Of a DNA stretch of 64,000 bases, positions 6,565-14,846 are shown in pieces. The DNA lies in assembly GCA_963698995.1 (NCBI GenBank), contig CAVOTD010000070.1:1-64000 (forward strand), given 5' to 3'. This stretch comes from AP-15 sp963698995. Lineage in GTDB: Bacteria > Pseudomonadota > Alphaproteobacteria > ATCC43930 > CGMCC-115725. Numbering within the stretch: position 1 is the stretch's first letter; the number at the start of each line of letters is the position of its first letter. The notes below the pieces were generated by a model. The model was given only the letters and a program-made list of their open reading frames with translations. It made no database searches and had not been told where the DNA came from. The position numbers and the translations under genes were made by a program.

Positions 6565-8148
6565 ATGACGAAATTTGTGGAAGTCGAGACCGTCAGGAGA
6601 TGGCTGAGCGTTGGCCGTGAGATCGCCTTTCTCGACATCCGCGAGGAAGGCCAGCACGGATCGGGTCATCCGCTGCTCGCGGTCAACCTCCCCTATAGCC
6701 GGCTGGAAACGGAGATCGTTCGCCTCGTACCGCGGCGATCTTGCCGGATAGTCCTTTTGGATGGCGCGGATGGCGTGGCGGCCAAAGCAGCGCGCCGCCT
6801 CGCGCAACTCGGCTATGCCGACCTCCATGAGCTCGCCGGTGGTGCAACGGCCTGGTCGGCGGCCGGTAATCGACTGTTTCCGAGCAGCAATGTTCCGAGC
6901 AAGGCCTTCGCCGAAATCATCGAGCACGAATGCGCGACGCCGGCGATCTCGGCCGCACAGCTGGACGATCTGCGGCGCTCGGGAGAGCGGGTCATCGTGC
7001 TCGACAGCCGGCCGGTCGAGGAATATGCGCGCTTTCACGTGCCGGGAGCGGTCACCTGCCCGGGCGCGGAACTGGTCCATCGCTTTAGCGATCTGGTGCC
7101 CTCTCCGGAAACTCTGGTCGTCGTTTCCTGCGCCGGCCGCACCAGGGGCATTATCGGCGCGCAATCGCTGATCAACGCCGGGGTTCCGAACCGGGTCGTA
7201 TCGCTCTCCGGCGGAACGCAAGGCTGGCGCCTCGCTGGACTCGAGATTGAAAGCGGGGCGACAACCCGGCTCGGTGCGGTCAGCGATCAAGCCATCGACA
7301 CGGCCCGGCGCCGCGCCGAGGCAGTTGCCGCCCGGTTCGGGATCGGCCGCATCGGCCATCGTACCCTCGACATCTGGGTCGGCGAGGCCGATCGACGGAC
7401 AACCTATGTTTTCGATGTGCGGACGCCCGAGGAGTTCCATTCCGGCCACCTCCCGGGATCGGTCTCGGCACCTGGCGGTCAGCTGGTACAGGCGATCGAT
7501 CGGTGGGTCGGAACCCGCGGCGCCCGCCTCGTGCTTGTCGACGACACCGGCACGCGCTCGATCATGACCGCGCATTGGCTGAAGCAGATGGGCTGGGACG
7601 TCCAGATTCTCGATCGCGGGTTGCAAGGGGTCGCGCTCGAGACCGGGTCGGGCACCACAGTCGCAGCTGCGGTGCCGCCGATGCCCATGATAGAGGCGGC
7701 CGAGGCGGCGCATTGGCTAGCCGAAGGCGCTGCGGCCCTGTCGATCGAGGCGAGCTCGGCCTATCGGGAGGCACATCCGCAGGGGGCAGTGTGGAGCATC
7801 CGACCGCGCTTCGATCTTCTGCCCGCCCCAGTCCTGAACGCGGAACGCATCGTTCTTTTCGCCGAGAACGAGGCATCGGCGGCGCTCGCGGCCGTCGACC
7901 TGCGCGAGCTGGCCTCGGCGCAGGTGGCGCTGGTCCGAGGCGGCACACAAGCCTGGGCTCGGGAGGGCCTCCCGGTGGTTGCCTCCCCGGATGATCCGCC
8001 CGACGCACAGCGCATCGATTACGTGTTCTGGAACCATGATCGACACGCCGGCAATCAGGATGCCATGCGCGCCTATCTGCAGTGGGAAACCGAACTGCCG
8101 GCACAGATCACCGCCGACGGACTACCCGGCTTCCGATTGATGGCATGA
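6565..8148 (+). CDS. Four-domain rhodanese-like sulfurtransferase with a single active-site Cys
   Basis: A 527-residue protein built of four rhodanese folds, at about 5-105, 129-235, 265-355 and 373-470. Repeated signatures are AFLDIREE, VIVLDSRPVEEYARFHVPGA, VFDVRTPEEFHSGHLPGS and the end motif GGATAW/GGTQGW/GGTQAW. Only the second domain keeps an active-site loop with cysteine (SCAGRTRG, Cys189). The equivalent positions in the others read LLDGADG, VDDTGT and FAENEAS, so they are probably structural or regulatory. The expected role is transfer of sulfane sulfur to thiols in the cytoplasm. It overlaps the next gene by ATGA, so the two are translationally coupled. Confidence 0.9.
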   Translation: MTKFVEVETVRRWLSVGREIAFLDIREEGQHGSGHPLLAVNLPYSRLETEIVRLVPRRSCRIVLLDGADGVAAKAARRLAQLGYADLHELAGGATAWSAAGNRLFPSSNVPSKAFAEIIEHECATPAISAAQLDDLRRSGERVIVLDSRPVEEYARFHVPGAVTCPGAELVHRFSDLVPSPETLVVVSCAGRTRGIIGAQSLINAGVPNRVVSLSGGTQGWRLAGLEIESGATTRLGAVSDQAIDTARRRAEAVAARFGIGRIGHRTLDIWVGEADRRTTYVFDVRTPEEFHSGHLPGSVSAPGGQLVQAIDRWVGTRGARLVLVDDTGTRSIMTAHWLKQMGWDVQILDRGLQGVALETGSGTTVAAAVPPMPMIEAAEAAHWLAEGAAALSIEASSAYREAHPQGAVWSIRPRFDLLPAPVLNAERIVLFAENEASAALAAVDLRELASAQVALVRGGTQAWAREGLPVVASPDDPPDAQRIDYVFWNHDRHAGNQDAMRAYLQWETELPAQITADGLPGFRLMA

Positions 8149-9023
8149 TCAAGACGGTCCGCACCGCGACACTCGAGATCGCCTACGAGGAGAGTGGGCC
8201 GCCCGGCGGCCGCCCTGCCGTCTTGCTGCATGGCTTTCCCGACGACGTGCACGCCTATGACGGCGTTGCGCCGCCGCTGGCGGCCGCCGGCTGGCGCGTG
8301 CTTGTCCCCTATCTGCGCGGCTACGGGCCGACCCGGTTTCTCGCCGCCGAGACGCCGCGCTCGGGTCAGCAGGCGGCGCTCGGCCGCGACCTCGCCGATT
8401 TTATCGACGCGCTCGGGCTCGAGCGCGCAGTCCTTGCCGGCTACGACTGGGGCGGCCGCGCCGCCTGCATTGTCGCTGCGGTATGGCCGGAGCGCGCCGC
8501 GGCCTTGGTCACAATGGGCGGCTACAACATCCAAAATATTGCCGAGGCGACACAGCCGGGCTCGCCCGCGGCCGAATATCGCTATTGGTACCAATGGTAT
8601 TTCCACACGGAACGGGGTCGGTCCGGCCTGGCGGCGAACCGAGCACCGTTGTGCCGGCTCCTGTGGGAGCTGTGGTCGCCGAACTATCGCTTCGACGATG
8701 CAACCTACCAAAAGACTGCAGCATCCTTCGACAATCCCGATTTTGTCGAGGTCGTGATCCAATCCTACCGCCATCGCTATGGTGCTGCTCCGGGCGACCC
8801 GGTGCTCGACTCGATCGAGGCACGGCTCGCTGCCCAGCCGCCGATCACCGTGCCGACAATCTCTTTGCACGGCGAATGCGACGGCGTTTCCCCGCCTGGT
8901 CGCGCCGAGCGCGACGCGCCCCATTTCATCGGCCCCTACCAGAGCCGCGTTATACCCATCGCCGGCCATTTTCTGCCGCGCGAGGCCCCCGGCGCGGTGA
9001 TCGAGGCGATCGGCGAGCTTTGA
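8145..9023 (+). CDS. Alpha/beta-hydrolase, epoxide hydrolase/haloalkane dehalogenase-like
   Basis: A 292-residue alpha/beta-hydrolase. It shows the oxyanion-hole motif LLHGFPDD, a nucleophile elbow GYDWGG with Asp101 rather than Ser, and the C-terminal His in IAGHFLPRE. An Asp nucleophile is typical of epoxide hydrolases and haloalkane dehalogenases, so hydrolysis of an epoxide or halide is more likely than ester cleavage. The ATG overlaps the rhodanese stop (ATGA), which sets the start and indicates one transcript. The natural substrate cannot be inferred. Confidence 0.88.
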   Translation: MIKTVRTATLEIAYEESGPPGGRPAVLLHGFPDDVHAYDGVAPPLAAAGWRVLVPYLRGYGPTRFLAAETPRSGQQAALGRDLADFIDALGLERAVLAGYDWGGRAACIVAAVWPERAAALVTMGGYNIQNIAEATQPGSPAAEYRYWYQWYFHTERGRSGLAANRAPLCRLLWELWSPNYRFDDATYQKTAASFDNPDFVEVVIQSYRHRYGAAPGDPVLDSIEARLAAQPPITVPTISLHGECDGVSPPGRAERDAPHFIGPYQSRVIPIAGHFLPREAPGAVIEAIGEL

Positions 9024-9054
9024 TCCAGCGGCAGTGGCGAGTCACGAGCGCCTG

Positions 9055-9122
9055 CCCCTCACCTTCCCGCTGACGCGGGCCCTTCCCTCGCCCCGCTTAC
9101 GGGGAGAGGGTCGGGTGAGGGG
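9055..9122. repeat. Intergenic palindromic repeat element
   Basis: A 68 bp element bounded by CCCCTCACC and its complement GGTGAGGGG. Inside are smaller stems, such as CCCGCTGACGCGGG and CCCCGCTTACGGGG. Elements of this look are common between genes in Alphaproteobacteria. It lies just after the hydrolase gene and may also act as a terminator, although no T-run follows. Confidence 0.65.
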
Positions 9123-9185
9123 CATGGCTAAGGCCCGCAGCGGCGTTTAGGATCGTCGGACCGCCACCACAGGAGGAACGCCACG

Positions 9186-9662
9186 ATGTACGATCTACTA
9201 ATCCGTGGGGCGGTGGTTGTCGACGGGCTTGGGCGGGAGCCGCGCCGCGCTGATGTCGCGGTGAAAAACTCGCGTATCGCCGCGATTGGCGACCTCGGCG
9301 ACGATGCCGCCCAAACGATCGATGCCGGCGGGCTCGCATTGATGCCCGGCATCATCGACATCCACACCCATTACGACGCCCAGATAACCTGGGACCCGAC
9401 ATTGTCGCCGTCGCCCGCGCTGGCGTCACGACCGCGGTCATCGGGAATTGCGGCTTCGGCATCGTCCCGAGCCCGCCGCGGTTGCGCGATCTGATCATGC
9501 GCAACCTGGCGGTCGTCGAAGGGATGGATCTCGATGCCCTACGCGCCGGGATCAAAATCTTCGACGGTGCGGGCTACTGCCCACTCGAGAAGGGACCCGG
9601 GCACGTCCTCGACCGCTTCCTGCCGACTGGCCTTGGCGTCATGCGCAACGCCGCCGACTAAC
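9186..9662 (+). pseudogene. Remnant of an N-acyl-D-amino-acid deacylase/amidohydrolase gene
   Basis: The frame starts well (MYDLLIRGAVVVDGLG, then PGIIDIHTHYDAQITWDP with the metal-binding HTH) like the 500-plus-residue D-aminoacylase/amidohydrolase family. A single missing base near 9418-9421 then shifts it. The second frame continues the family sequence (GVTTAVIGNCGFGI, then MRNLAVVEGMDLDALRAGI) before an unrelated tail and a stop at 9662. The catalytic C-terminal two-thirds are absent. GAGGAACGCCACG precedes the ATG. It is a decayed gene squeezed against the 3' end of pheT. Confidence 0.85.
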
Positions 9663-9717
9663 ACATGCGGCAGCCTTTATCGGTGCATCCGGGCGACGAT
9701 CGCCTGCGATGGCTTTG

Positions 9718-12105
9718 TCACGATCGCAACTTGCCGCCTGTCGCCTGTTCCACCTGCTCGATCAGCCGCTTCGAAAAGCCTTCGATGTCGGCATCGGTCA
9801 ATGTTCGTTCCTGCGGCTGCAGCACCACCGTAATGGCAAGCGATTTTTTCCCTTCCGGCAGAGCTGCCCCTTGATAAACGTCGAACAGACGGATTTCGGC
9901 GACCAGCTTGCGGTCGACCCCGCGAGCCGCGCGCAACAAGCCTTCGGCCGGCAGATCGCGATCGACGACAAAGGCAAAGTCGCGTTCGATCGGCTGGAAC
10001 ACCGATAGCTTCAGCGGCGGCTTGGCACGAGCCGCACGCGGCTCCGGCACCTCGTCGAGAAAAACCTCGAAACCAGCGATCGGCGGTCGTGCATCGAGCA
10101 TTTCCAGCACTGCCGGATGCAATTCGCCAAAGGCCCCCAACACTTTCGGGCCGAGCCGCAAGGTGCCGGCGCGGCCCGGATGGTACCAGGAGGGCGGATC
10201 GGCGCCGACTTGGAGATTTTCTGCGGGCGCGCCCATCGCGGCGAGGGCAGCGAGCGCGTCGGCCTTGATGTCGTAGAGATCGACCTCTCGCGCCGCCATG
10301 CGCCAGTGCTTGAAGGCGATCGCCCCGCTGCGCAGACCGGCGGCGGCCAGGGCCTGCCCGCCCGGCGTATCATCACGATAAAGCGGGCCAAGCTCAAACA
10401 AGGCCGCATCGGGCAAGCCGCGATCCGCATTGCGACGGGCCGCCGCGATAAGCCCGGGCAGTAAGGAGGGGCGCATCACGTCGAGATCGGCGCTGATCGG
10501 ATTGACCAGCCGCAATTCCGGCTTGGCGCCGCCGAACAGCTCGGCCTCCCGCGCGGCAATAAACGAGAAAGTCACGCCTTCAGTCAGCCCACGTGCGGCG
10601 AGGGTGCGGCGCACCAGCTCGGCCCGGCGCTGCGCCGCAGAAAGAGCGGGGTGCGGCACCGTCCCTACTCGTTCCAGCGGCACCGCAGGGATTTGGTCGT
10701 AACCCTTGATCCGCAGCACCTCCTCGACGAGATCGGCCTCCCCGACGATATCGCCGCGCCACGAGGGCGGCTCGACCGAGAGATCTCCCCCGGCCAGGTT
10801 CTCGACGGTGCAACCGAGAGCGGAAAGAATCTCGGCGCTTTTGTGATGCGGCACGTGGAGACCGCCGAGGGTCGCGGGGCGCTCGGCCCGCAGCGCATAG
10901 CGGCGTCGCCAATCCGGCACGGCGCCGGCGACGACAATCTCCGACGGCTCGCCGCCGCAAAGGTCGAGCATCAATCGCGTCGCGATCTCCAGCCCATCCT
11001 TGACAAAGGCCGGGTCGAGGCCGCGCTCGAACCGATAGCGCGCGTCGCTCGCGATGTTGAGTTTGCGGCCGGTCGCGGCCGTGCGCCGCGGGTCGAACAA
11101 CGCGGCCTCGATAAAGACCTCGCTTGTTGCCTCGGTGCAGCCGGTCACCTCACCGCCGATCACACCGCCGAGGCTCAGCACACCGCTGCGGTCGGCGATT
11201 ACCGTGATCTCGGGATCGAGCTCGTAGTCTTGTCCGTTTAGGGCAAGCAGGGTTTCGCCGAGGCGCGCCAGGCGCACCGTGAGGTCACCGGCGACCCGGC
11301 TCGCATCGAAGACGTGGAGCGGCCGGTTGACGTCGAAGGTCAGAAAATTGGTGATGTCGACGAGGGCCGAGATCGGCCGCAGCCCAATCGCCTCCAGCCG
11401 CTTTTGCAGCCAATCCGGGCTCGGTCCGTTGCGGACCCCGCGGACGTGCCGCCCGAGAAACAGCGGGCAGGCCGAATTATCTTCGATATGAACGTCGATC
11501 GGCGAGTGGAAGCGTCCTGGGACCGGCGTCGTATCGAGTGGCTTTAGATGCCCGAGCCCGGCAGCGGCGAGATCGCGGGCGATGCCGCGAACGCCGAGGC
11601 AGTCGGCGCGGTTTGGCGTCACCTTGATGTCGAGAACGGCATCGCCGAAGCCGATGAGGCTCGCATAGGTCGCCCCGATCGGCGCATCCTGCGGCACTTC
11701 GATGATGCCTTCGTGGTCGTCGCCGAGGCCGAGCTCGTATGCCGAGCACAGCATGCCACGCGAGGCGACGCCGCGGATTACGGTCTCCTTCAACGCCAAG
11801 CCGGTGCGCGGAATGACGGTGCCCACGGGCGCGAAGACGCCCTTCATCCCGGCGCGGGCATTGGGCGCGCCACAGACCACTTGGACCTTCCCGTTACCGG
11901 TATCGACAATACAGACCCGAAGCCGATCGGCATTCGGGTGGCGTTCCGCCGATATGACCGAAGCCACGGTGAAAGGCTCAAGACCGGCAGCGCGGTCCTC
12001 GACCCCTTCGATGTCGTGACCAAGCATGATCAGCCGGTCGGCAATCCCAGGGAGCGGAGCATCGGTTTCGAGGTGCTCCTTGAGCCAGGCCAGCGTCGTC
12101 TTCAT
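9718..12105 (-). CDS. pheT: Phenylalanine-tRNA ligase beta subunit
   Basis: A 795-residue subunit of the alpha2beta2 phenylalanyl-tRNA synthetase. Visible domains in order are the N-terminal B1 region and an OB-fold tRNA-binding domain (FTVASVISAERHPNADRLRVC), the B3/B4 editing region (about 205-400, with GRHVRGVRNGPSP), the B5 domain, a catalytic-like fold (PNPISADLDVMRPSLLPGL-like segment) and the C-terminal FDX anticodon-binding domain (FQPIERDFAFVVDRD). Length is normal. The ATG at 12105 overlaps the pheS stop (ATGA), so the subunits are translationally coupled. Confidence 0.97.
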   Translation of the reverse strand: MKTTLAWLKEHLETDAPLPGIADRLIMLGHDIEGVEDRAAGLEPFTVASVISAERHPNADRLRVCIVDTGNGKVQVVCGAPNARAGMKGVFAPVGTVIPRTGLALKETVIRGVASRGMLCSAYELGLGDDHEGIIEVPQDAPIGATYASLIGFGDAVLDIKVTPNRADCLGVRGIARDLAAAGLGHLKPLDTTPVPGRFHSPIDVHIEDNSACPLFLGRHVRGVRNGPSPDWLQKRLEAIGLRPISALVDITNFLTFDVNRPLHVFDASRVAGDLTVRLARLGETLLALNGQDYELDPEITVIADRSGVLSLGGVIGGEVTGCTEATSEVFIEAALFDPRRTAATGRKLNIASDARYRFERGLDPAFVKDGLEIATRLMLDLCGGEPSEIVVAGAVPDWRRRYALRAERPATLGGLHVPHHKSAEILSALGCTVENLAGGDLSVEPPSWRGDIVGEADLVEEVLRIKGYDQIPAVPLERVGTVPHPALSAAQRRAELVRRTLAARGLTEGVTFSFIAAREAELFGGAKPELRLVNPISADLDVMRPSLLPGLIAAARRNADRGLPDAALFELGPLYRDDTPGGQALAAAGLRSGAIAFKHWRMAAREVDLYDIKADALAALAAMGAPAENLQVGADPPSWYHPGRAGTLRLGPKVLGAFGELHPAVLEMLDARPPIAGFEVFLDEVPEPRAARAKPPLKLSVFQPIERDFAFVVDRDLPAEGLLRAARGVDRKLVAEIRLFDVYQGAALPEGKKSLAITVVLQPQERTLTDADIEGFSKRLIEQVEQATGGKLRS

Positions 12106-13211
12106 GCCGCGGCGCCTCTCGACAGCGGCCCCCGCACCAGCGAGGGAACATCGAGGGGAAGAAAGCCGTAATATCGCAGCCAGCGCAGATCCGAATCGTA
12201 GAAAGTCCTCAGATCGGGAATGCCATATTTCAGCATCGCCACCCGCTCGATCCCCATGCCAAAGGCAAAACCCTGGTACTGCGACGGGTCGATGCCGCAA
12301 TTTTTCAGCACTTGCGGGTGGACCATGCCGCTACCGAGGATTTCCAGCCAGTCACTCCCGGCGCCAAGCCTGAGCTCGCCGCCAGCGCGCGAGCAGCCGA
12401 TGTCAACCTCGGCCGAAGGCTCGGTGAACGGGAAATAGCTCGGGCGAAAGCGGACCGGCAGGTCGTCGACACCGAAGAACGCACGGCAGAACTCGATCAA
12501 GCAGCCTTTGAGGTGCCCCATATGGGTAGTGCGGTCGATGACCAACCCTTCGACCTGATGAAACATCGGCGAGTGTGTCGCGTCATGGTCCAAGCGGAAG
12601 GTTCGCCCCGGCACAATGATCCGGATCGGCGGCTTTTGTGCCAGCATCGTGCGGATCTGCACCGGCGAGGTATGGGTGCGCAACACCAACCGGGTGCCGT
12701 CCGGCCGCTCCGGCAGATAAAAGGTATCATGCTCCTGCCGCGCCGGATGCTCGGGTGGGATGTTGAGCGCCGTGAAGTTGTAAAAATCCTCCTCGATATG
12801 CGGGCCTTCGGCGAACGTAAAGCCCATCTCGCCAAAGATCGCAACGATCTCGTCGATTGTCTGGCTGATCGGATGGATATACCCGGCACCGGCGAACGGC
12901 ACCGGCAGGGTTACGTCGGCGCGCTCGCCGGCGAGGCGCTGTTCGAGAGCCGCCCGAGCGAGTTCCGCGGCGCGCGTGCTGATTGCGTCGGTTAGCCAAT
13001 CCTTGACGTTGTTAAACTGGACGCCGTAGATGCGCCGCGCTTCCGGAGCCAGCTGACCGAGCCGGCGCATCGCAAGGGTCAGCGATCCGCGTCGTCCGAG
13101 ATACCTTACCCGGACCTCTTCGAGAGCTTCAGCCGACATCGCTGCTTCGATTTCGGCTGTCGCCGCTTCGACTAGCTCGTTCGCGTCTTCAAGTCGGATG
13201 CCGTCATCCAT
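12102..13211 (-). CDS. pheS: Phenylalanine-tRNA ligase alpha subunit
   Basis: The 369-residue catalytic subunit, which attaches Phe to tRNA-Phe. It has an N-terminal coiled-coil arm (about 1-85) and class II motifs, including HPISQTIDEIVAIFGEMGF, the Phe-pocket segment LLRTHTSPVQ (as VLRTHTSPVQ), FRLDHDATHSPMFHQ, YFPFTEPS and the motif 3 segment GFAFGMGIERVAMLKYG. The start at 13211 (MDDGIRLED) follows TCCGGAACTCGAAA. A terminator-like hairpin lies about 25 bp upstream, so expression may be attenuated. It overlaps pheT by 4 bp. Confidence 0.97.
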   Translation of the reverse strand: MDDGIRLEDANELVEAATAEIEAAMSAEALEEVRVRYLGRRGSLTLAMRRLGQLAPEARRIYGVQFNNVKDWLTDAISTRAAELARAALEQRLAGERADVTLPVPFAGAGYIHPISQTIDEIVAIFGEMGFTFAEGPHIEEDFYNFTALNIPPEHPARQEHDTFYLPERPDGTRLVLRTHTSPVQIRTMLAQKPPIRIIVPGRTFRLDHDATHSPMFHQVEGLVIDRTTHMGHLKGCLIEFCRAFFGVDDLPVRFRPSYFPFTEPSAEVDIGCSRAGGELRLGAGSDWLEILGSGMVHPQVLKNCGIDPSQYQGFAFGMGIERVAMLKYGIPDLRTFYDSDLRWLRYYGFLPLDVPSLVRGPLSRGAAA

Positions 13212-13236
13212 TTTCGAGTTCCGGAGGGTGCAAATG

Positions 13237-13263
13237 AAAAGGGGCCGAGCAATGCGGCCCCTT
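13237..13263 (-). terminator. Intrinsic terminator/attenuator between rplT and pheS
   Basis: Read on the minus strand, GGGGCCG pairs with CGGCCCC around a 7-base loop (stem arms 13241-13247 and 13255-13261), followed by TTTTCATTT. It is a good intrinsic terminator located just before the pheS start and after rplT. It could end the rpmI-rplT transcript or act as an attenuator for pheST. I found no Phe-rich leader peptide before it. Confidence 0.7.
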
Positions 13264-13359
13264 ATGCCTGGCAAACGGTTCGCGTAGGGGCCTACCGAGC
13301 GGACCCGGCGGTAAATCGCCCTTTGTCGCCAGACCGGCTAAAGCGGGTATCTACGGTCG

Positions 13360-13390
13360 GGATAGATCCCGGCCTGCGCCGGGATGACCC
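13360..13390. repeat. REP-like palindrome between rplT and pheS
   Basis: An exact 8 bp stem, ATCCCGGC and GCCGGGAT, with a CTGC loop (13366-13385), inside a longer imperfect palindrome. It resembles short dispersed alphaproteobacterial intergenic repeats. It may form the 3' end of the rplT transcript. Confidence 0.55.
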
Positions 13391-13430
13391 GGATACCTGT
13401 TTATTCGCTCTTTTCATCGCACGCGACCTC

Positions 13431-13811
13431 TTAGGCCGCTGCAGCCGGCGGCGCCGACGCCAGCGCCGAGCGTGCGGTGACGACTATCCCGGCGAATGCC
13501 TCCGGCTCACGGACCGCGATGTCCGACAGCACCTTGCGGTCGAGATCGAGCCCGGCCAGCTTGAGGCCGTGCATGAATTGCGAGTAGGTGAGGCCGTGCT
13601 CGCGGGCACCGGCGTTGATCCGCTGGATCCACAAGGCGCGAAAGTCGCGCTTGCGGTTGCGCCGGTCGCGATAGGCATAGCGCAGCGCCTTCTCGACCTT
13701 CTCGATCGCGACACGGTAGGCCGTGCTGCCGCGGCCCCGGTAACCCTTGGCGAGTTCGAGGACCTTCTTGTGGCGAGCGTGGGTCGTGACCCCGCGTTTG
13801 ACGCGTGCCAT
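13431..13811 (-). CDS. rplT: 50S ribosomal protein L20
   Basis: A 126-residue protein with the typical L20 start MARVKRGVTTHARHKKVLEL and the segments RDRRNRKRDFRALWIQRINA and LTYSQFMHGL. L20 binds 23S rRNA early in large-subunit assembly and in many bacteria represses its own operon. The C-terminus carries an Ala/Pro-rich extension of about 8 residues beyond the usual ~118. It starts 3 bp after rpmI ends and shares its promoter. Confidence 0.97.
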   Translation of the reverse strand: MARVKRGVTTHARHKKVLELAKGYRGRGSTAYRVAIEKVEKALRYAYRDRRNRKRDFRALWIQRINAGAREHGLTYSQFMHGLKLAGLDLDRKVLSDIAVREPEAFAGIVVTARSALASAPPAAAA

Positions 13812-13814
13812 AGC

Positions 13815-14018
13815 TCACCCCCGTATGTAAGGCATGTAGGTCAGCACGAGCTCGGCATCACCCTTCTGCAGGACCTTTGTGCCGCGCGCCTTGCGCTTCG
13901 CCTGCTTGTCCTTGTTGACCAGCAGGTGACGCTTGTGAGAGTGCGCCACCTTGATCTTGCCGGTGGCGGTGCGGCTGAACCGCTTCTTGGCGCCGCTCTT
14001 GGTCTTCAGCTTGGGCAT
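13815..14018 (-). CDS. rpmI: 50S ribosomal protein L35
   Basis: A 67-residue L35 with MPKLKTKSGAKKRFSRTATG, then HLLVNKDKQAKRKARGT. The frame is open further upstream, but homology and normal length fix the ATG at 14018. It is a basic component of the large ribosomal subunit. It is the first gene of the rpmI-rplT(-pheST) unit, with a good sigma-70-type promoter at 14093-14121. Confidence 0.97.
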   Translation of the reverse strand: MPKLKTKSGAKKRFSRTATGKIKVAHSHKRHLLVNKDKQAKRKARGTKVLQKGDAELVLTYMPYIRG

Positions 14019-14092
14019 TCGAACATCCGTGTCAGGCTTGCAGCGCCGAGGCACGCCTCCGCAACGCGGCCCGCCGCCCATTCGAGCCGCGC

Positions 14093-14121
14093 TATATAGC
14101 GATCCCACCCGCCGAAGGCAA
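14093..14121 (-). promoter_or_regulatory. Putative sigma-70-type promoter of rpmI-rplT
   Basis: On the minus strand TTGCCT (14121-14116), a 17 bp spacer and TATATA (14098-14093) form a near-consensus housekeeping promoter about 75 bp before the rpmI ATG. It sits just after the terminator of the upstream minus-strand gene, as expected for a separate transcription unit. Confidence 0.6.
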
Positions 14122-14141
14122 GCCGGCCAAGCCAATAGAAA

Positions 14142-14171
14142 CCCCCTCTCCCGACGATCCAGGAGAGGGGG
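14142..14171 (-). terminator. Intrinsic terminator of the Gly-rich protein gene
   Basis: A perfect 10 bp stem, CCCCCTCTCC paired with GGAGAGGGGG, around a 10-base loop. In the minus direction it is followed by TTTCTATT. It lies 30 bp after the stop of the Gly-rich gene and separates it from rpmI. Confidence 0.75.
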
Positions 14172-14201
14172 TCGCCGCGAGCGGCCTAATGGCGGACTGT
14201 C

Positions 14202-14633
14202 CTATCGGTGCCCGCCGCCCCCACCATGGCCGAAGCCCCCGACCATGCCATGGCCGAACCCGCCACCGCCGAACCCGCCACCGCCGCCATGGGCGAACCC
14301 TGCGCCATGATTGATGCCGCCCCCGACGTCATGCGCAAAGCCGTCACCCATGCCATGGGCGAAGCCGTGGCCAAAGTCGTGTTGCCGCATCCCATAAGCT
14401 CCGTAACCCCCGCGGTAGGGCAAATATCCATAATACCCGTAATCATAGGGCTCATAGGCGTAACCCGATAAGGTACAGCCATAGCTTGGATCGTAGATGT
14501 ACCCCGCCGGGCAGCTGTAGTCGTCGGAATAAGACTGCGCAGCAGCCGGTTGGGATCCGCCCAATGCAGCAGCGCCTAATCCGATACCGCTCACTAACAT
14601 GATCGCTTTGAGAGAAAGTCTGCTGCGGTTCAT
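14202..14633 (-). CDS. Small secreted Gly/His/Tyr-rich protein (paralogue A)
   Basis: A 143-residue protein with a Sec signal (about 1-32, SGIGLGAAALGG, cleavage near AAAQS). A cysteine-containing segment CPAGYIYDPSYGC is followed by a Tyr-rich stretch (YEPYDYGYYGY) and a long tail of Gly/His/Phe repeats such as GHGFAHG. The divergent neighbour at 14847 shares the signal, the CPxGYxYDxSYGC core and the PYDYGY motif, so the two are paralogues. No enzyme domain is visible. An envelope or extracellular structural role, or metal binding by the His-rich tail, is possible but unproven. Confidence 0.75.
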   Translation of the reverse strand: MNRSRLSLKAIMLVSGIGLGAAALGGSQPAAAQSYSDDYSCPAGYIYDPSYGCTLSGYAYEPYDYGYYGYLPYRGGYGAYGMRQHDFGHGFAHGMGDGFAHDVGGGINHGAGFAHGGGGGFGGGGFGHGMVGGFGHGGGGGHR

Positions 14634-14846
14634 CGCAGCCTCCTCGGAGCCTCGCTCCGCCTAAGTTTAGACTGGTTCTAAGATGGTGAGCCGCGAACCG
14701 CGGCTAATGGGTCCACTTGCCGCAGGGACGTCACCGGCCTGCGGCATCTCGACCCGTTCGGTAGGTTTGCGCTTCTTCACAGGTTTTCGCTCCCCAGGTA
14801 GCCGTGGGTGCCAACTTCAGGCGGAGCACTGCTCCAGGAGGCGGCG

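Noticed and set aside
5848..7713. 621-codon open frame on the minus strand
   Set aside because: Antisense to the HpnM-like and rhodanese genes, which have clear domain matches; codon pattern is that of a complementary-strand shadow.
13264..13430. Phe-rich leader peptide for pheST attenuation
   Set aside because: The frames before the hairpin contain no run of Phe codons.
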